From Sporomusaceae bacterium (GTDB lineage Bacteria > Bacillota > Negativicutes > DSM-13327), in the NCBI GenBank assembly GCA_027492445.1, contig JAPUES010000186.1:1-9216 (forward strand): DNA of 9,216 nucleotides. The letters run 5' to 3'. The position numbers and the translations under genes were made by a program. The notes under the pieces were generated by a model. That model saw nothing but the letters and a program-made list of their open reading frames with translations, searched no databases and had not been told where the DNA came from. Below are positions 6,974 through 9,216 of the stretch, piece by piece. The first letter of the stretch is position 1. The number at the start of each line of letters is the position of its first letter.

Positions 6974-6983
6974 TTTCGCGAAA
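6974..6983. repeat. TTTCGCGAAA palindrome upstream of the operon
   Basis: This is a perfect 10-bp palindrome, the only GC-centred symmetric site in an otherwise AT-rich divergent region. It lies about 35 bp upstream of the presumed -35 of the EamA operon. It could be a regulator site, but a single short palindrome is weak evidence. Confidence 0.25.
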
Positions 6984-7039
6984 AAGAAAGCAAATCCTCT
7001 TCGGATACCACTTCTTCTTTTATTAGAATAGAAGGACTT

Positions 7040-7068
7040 TTTAAACAATCTAAGAATAGTACTATAGT
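7040..7068 (+). promoter_or_regulatory. Candidate promoter of the PAS histidine kinase gene
   Basis: TTTAAA (7040-7045, four of six consensus positions) and TATAGT (7063-7068, five of six) are separated by 17 bp. The -10 box lies within the left arm of the inverted repeat 7059-7096. Transcription would start near 7075, giving a leader of about 62 nt. A competing pair is TTGTAA 7072-7077 and TACATT 7094-7099 with 16-bp spacing, so the exact promoter is uncertain. Confidence 0.35.
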
Positions 7069-7096
7069 AGATTGTAAAAATAATCTACTATAGTAC
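7059..7096. repeat. 17-bp inverted repeat with paired TACTATAGTA palindromes, likely operator
   Basis: Arms 7059-7075 and 7080-7096 pair over 17 positions (one G-T mismatch, 7074 with 7081) around an AAAA centre. Each arm contains the self-complementary 10-mer TACTATAGTA, at 7060-7069 and 7086-7095, repeated 26 bp apart. No T-tract follows on either strand, and no gene ends here, so it is not a terminator. It overlaps the candidate kinase -10 box, which suggests binding sites for a dimeric regulator. Confidence 0.6.
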
Positions 7097-7123
7097 ATTA
7101 CAGCCTAAATCATTGTAAATTCT

Positions 7124-7139
7124 AGGAGTGAAAATTTTG
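7124..7139 (+). promoter_or_regulatory. Ribosome binding site selecting the TTG start of the kinase
   Basis: AGGAG (7124-7128) is the only Shine-Dalgarno-like sequence here. The upstream in-frame GTG (7128-7130) overlaps it and has no SD of its own in the preceding AAATTCT region. The TTG at 7137-7139 lies eight nt downstream, the normal spacing, so it is the preferred start. Confidence 0.7.
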
Positions 7140-8735
7140 GATATTTTGTACTTATCTGTCTGGCATTTACTTGGCGGAATCCTTTTCTTCGCTGGACAGA
7201 CTTTATTAATTTATAAACTAGTCACAATTCAAAAACAACAGCACAAAAACCAGCAGGCACTCCTTGCTGCAATAGAAGCTAACCGTCATTTAGTAGCAAA
7301 AGAAAGACGATATCGTTTAGTAACAGAAAATATGAAAGATGTCCTTTGGATCTTAGACATTGAAACTATGACTTTTATCTATGCTAGCCCTTCTGTCTTT
7401 GAAACACTCGGCTTTACCCTAGAAGAATTTATTTCTTCTCCTTTTGAAATGCTACTAAGTCCAGCTGATAAAGCCATCATCCTAGAAGACGTAGTAGAAA
7501 GGACAAAGGGCCTTCTCCCTGGGTCAGAACATTCTACGGTGTACATGAGAGAAGTTCAACAACGTTGTAAAGATGGTTCGACAATTTGGACCGAAATGAG
7601 TATGTATTATTATATTAATGATGCAACCAACAAAATCGAAATCCAAGGCATTGGCCGTAATATTCAAAAACGAAAGGAAGCAGAAATTGCCTTAGCCTTC
7701 TCAGAAGAACGCTTGCGGACAATTACAAATAACTTACCTTTGACCGTCTACCAAATTACAGGGTCTGACATTGAAAATTGCAAGTTAACTTTTGTCAGTG
7801 ATCGTCTCTATGATATCGTGGGCAAAGAAGCACTAAAAGACCTTTCTTATTTAATGGAAAAAGTACATCCAGAGGACAGAGAACCTTTGCACCATTCTCG
7901 CCAAAATTCCATTGCTGCCGACTCACCTTGGCAATTTGACTTTCGGATTATCTTAGAAAATGAAAATATTCGCTGGATTCATGGCGAGGCCATTCCTTAT
8001 CATTTAACGGATGGTACGGTAACATGGAATGGTTACTGCCAAGATATTACAGAACGTAAAAATTGGGAAGAAAGAATGTCTCAGCTAGAACGATTCCATT
8101 TGATTGGTGAAATGGCTGCTGGTATTGCTCATGAAATTAGAAATCCCATGACAACGGTAAGAGGGTTTTTACAATCTTTCTTGAGAAAGGATGAGTGTTC
8201 TCATGTTCGTTCTTCATTAGAATTAATGATCTCAGAGTTAGATCGAGCCAATTCTATTATTACCGAATACTTATCCCTTGCTAAAAATAAACAGCTGAAC
8301 TTATCACTATTAAGCTTAAACACGATTATCGAAAAGATATTACCTCTCATCGAGTCAGATATGTTACTAAGAGGACTATTAGTTCATACGAAATTAGAGA
8401 TAGGCCTCCCTGACTTACCTTTAGATCCCCAAGAAATGCGTCAAATGATTCTTAATTTTGTACGTAATGGGATGGAAGCTATGAAAGTTGGGGGACAATT
8501 AACAATTGGCACCTATGGTAATCAAGAAGAAGTAACGTTATTTATTACCGATGAAGGTCAGGGTATCCCACTAGAAATGCTCGATAAATTAGGTACCCCC
8601 TTCTTAACTACAAAAGATACAGGAACAGGACTGGGCCTTGCGATTTGTTACAACATTGCTAGCAGGCACAACGCCCTCATCCATGTGGAAACGGGAAGTT
8701 GGGGAACTACTTTTATGGTTACATTCAAAGTATAA
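7137..8735 (+). CDS. Membrane-anchored PAS-PAS sensor histidine kinase (sporulation-kinase-like)
   Basis: From TTG 7137 the protein has 532 residues (535 if the GTG at 7128 is used). Numbering here is from the TTG. It has one hydrophobic segment at about 4-27, a short coiled linker, PAS domain 1 at about 57-180 ending in GRNIQKRKEAE, and PAS domain 2 at about 190-308 with HPEDRE and the PAC motif GYCQDITERK. A HisKA domain follows with LIGEMAAGIAHEIRNPMTT and phospho-acceptor H332. The HATPase domain has N box NFVRNGMEAM (N444), G1 DEGQGIP (D472) and G2 GTGLGLAI (496-503). All catalytic motifs are intact. It autophosphorylates and passes phosphate to a response regulator, but none is adjacent. 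The H-box and PAS arrangement recall Bacillus KinA-KinE, which feed Spo0A. That role is inference. The gene is monocistronic, with a terminator 26 nt after the stop. Confidence 0.92.
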   Translation: MDILYLSVWHLLGGILFFAGQTLLIYKLVTIQKQQHKNQQALLAAIEANRHLVAKERRYRLVTENMKDVLWILDIETMTFIYASPSVFETLGFTLEEFISSPFEMLLSPADKAIILEDVVERTKGLLPGSEHSTVYMREVQQRCKDGSTIWTEMSMYYYINDATNKIEIQGIGRNIQKRKEAEIALAFSEERLRTITNNLPLTVYQITGSDIENCKLTFVSDRLYDIVGKEALKDLSYLMEKVHPEDREPLHHSRQNSIAADSPWQFDFRIILENENIRWIHGEAIPYHLTDGTVTWNGYCQDITERKNWEERMSQLERFHLIGEMAAGIAHEIRNPMTTVRGFLQSFLRKDECSHVRSSLELMISELDRANSIITEYLSLAKNKQLNLSLLSLNTIIEKILPLIESDMLLRGLLVHTKLEIGLPDLPLDPQEMRQMILNFVRNGMEAMKVGGQLTIGTYGNQEEVTLFITDEGQGIPLEMLDKLGTPFLTTKDTGTGLGLAICYNIASRHNALIHVETGSWGTTFMVTFKV

Positions 8736-8761
8736 GTCCAAATTATAGTATGGCCCTTAAA

Positions 8762-8803
8762 AAAAGCACAGTCTACCAAGTTTTATTGGTAGACTGTGCT
8801 TTT
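8762..8803. terminator. Bidirectional terminator between histidine kinase and chemoreceptor genes
   Basis: A perfect 18-bp stem (8762-8779 with 8786-8803) encloses the six-nt loop GTTTTA. It sits between two converging genes, 26 nt after the kinase stop and 17 nt after the chemoreceptor stop. The minus strand exits through seven T, a strong tract. The plus strand exits through four T within the stem and then AAAATTT, which is weaker. It probably serves both genes. Confidence 0.9.
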
Positions 8804-8820
8804 AAAATTTACACCCCATA

Positions 8821-9216
8821 TTACAAGGAGAACTTGACGACCTCATCTTGCAATTTTTGTGCTAACATTGCAAGACTGCGACTTCCAGCAGCAATTTCTT
8901 GCATGGAGGCTGCTTGTTCTTCTGTTGCTGCAGAAATAGTTTGTGCTTGTCCCGAAATATCGCTACTTTCTTTGCCAATACCATGGACTACTAAAACCAC
9001 TTGCTTACTATTGTCAGCCAATTCAGTTAAGCTGTGAGCAATATTATTTGATAATTCTGCTGCTTGCTTAACAGAGGTCTCTATTTCTTTAAAGGCTTTG
9101 CCTGCATTATTTACAACAGCAATTCCTACTTCCACATCAGAAGTACCTGCTTTCATGGAAGTAACGGCTTCATCGGTTTTCGCCTGTACCCCACTAATCA
9201 ACTCAAATATTTGCTT
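8821..9216 (-). CDS. Methyl-accepting chemotaxis protein, C-terminal signalling domain (partial)
   Basis: 131 residues at the C-terminus are visible. The frame is open to the right edge, so the true start lies outside the window. The TTG at 9199-9201 is just an internal Leu codon. The sequence is a long amphipathic coiled coil typical of the returning helix of the MCP hairpin, with NNIAHSLTELADNSKQV, GQAQTISAATEEQAASMQEI (a methylation-helix pattern with paired Glu) and a final SRSLAMLAQKLQDEVVKFSL. The central hairpin tip that contacts CheA and CheW is not included, nor are any sensor domain or membrane helices. There is no C-terminal NWETF-type CheR-docking pentapeptide. The gene would relay ligand or redox signals to the chemotaxis kinase CheA. 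It ends next to the shared terminator. Confidence 0.92.
   Translation of the reverse strand, partial: KQIFELISGVQAKTDEAVTSMKAGTSDVEVGIAVVNNAGKAFKEIETSVKQAAELSNNIAHSLTELADNSKQVVLVVHGIGKESSDISGQAQTISAATEEQAASMQEIAAGSRSLAMLAQKLQDEVVKFSL

Noticed and set aside
8699..9037. 112-codon plus-strand frame spanning the kinase end, the terminator and the chemoreceptor
   Set aside because: It reads through a strong hairpin terminator and then antisense to an MCP coiled coil. The Cys- and Ser-rich translation is a mirror of Ala/Glu-rich codons.
8821..9201. Short complete 126-residue protein starting at TTG 9199-9201
   Set aside because: The frame stays open to the window edge and the sequence is the C-terminal part of a chemoreceptor, so the TTG is an internal Leu codon.

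Overview
The window looks like a chromosomal segment of a low-GC, probably spore-forming member of the Firmicutes. Strong AGGAGG-type ribosome binding sites, GTG/TTG starts, an LTA-synthase-like membrane protein, an HD-GYP phosphodiesterase and a Bacillus-style PAS histidine kinase all fit. The protein style resembles the Negativicutes (Pelosinus/Sporomusa relatives), but this is an impression from remembered families and not a search result. No rRNA, tRNA, CRISPR array or insertion sequence was seen. The region reads as core genome with signalling and stress genes.

Layout. (1) 1-864, minus: the N-terminal five-helix membrane half of an LtaS/MdoB-type phosphoglycerol transferase, cut by the left edge. 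(2) 865-1143: a divergent intergenic region with an 18-bp inverted repeat. (3) 1144-2286, plus: a complete HD-GYP protein, probably a cyclic-di-GMP phosphodiesterase. (4) 2300-2329: a hairpin terminator shared with the convergent DEAD-box RNA helicase (2336-3703, minus), which has its own extended -10 promoter. (5) 3843-6889, minus: a tight four-gene operon, transcribed as EamA-family transporter, TerD-family protein, HAD phosphatase/phosphomutase, then short-chain dehydrogenase. Gaps are 33-38 nt and a rho-independent terminator closes it at about 3803-3837. (6) 6890-7136: a second divergent control region, with a TATAAT box for the operon and a 17-bp inverted repeat with duplicated TACTATAGTA palindromes in front of the kinase. 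(7) 7137-8735, plus: a one-helix, two-PAS sensor histidine kinase, best started at TTG 7137. (8) 8762-8803: a shared bidirectional terminator. (9) 8821-9216, minus: the C-terminal signalling end of a methyl-accepting chemotaxis protein, cut by the right edge.

Three genes (HD-GYP, histidine kinase, chemoreceptor) are signal-transduction proteins. No response regulator or diguanylate cyclase lies beside them, so they probably act on partners elsewhere. The most unusual content is the EamA-TerD-HAD-SDR operon. Its TerD protein appears to lack about nine residues of the acidic calcium-binding loop, and it stands apart from the usual ter cluster. The two long inverted repeats in front of the signalling genes are the most interesting non-coding structures. 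No stretch over 300 bases lacks a gene.
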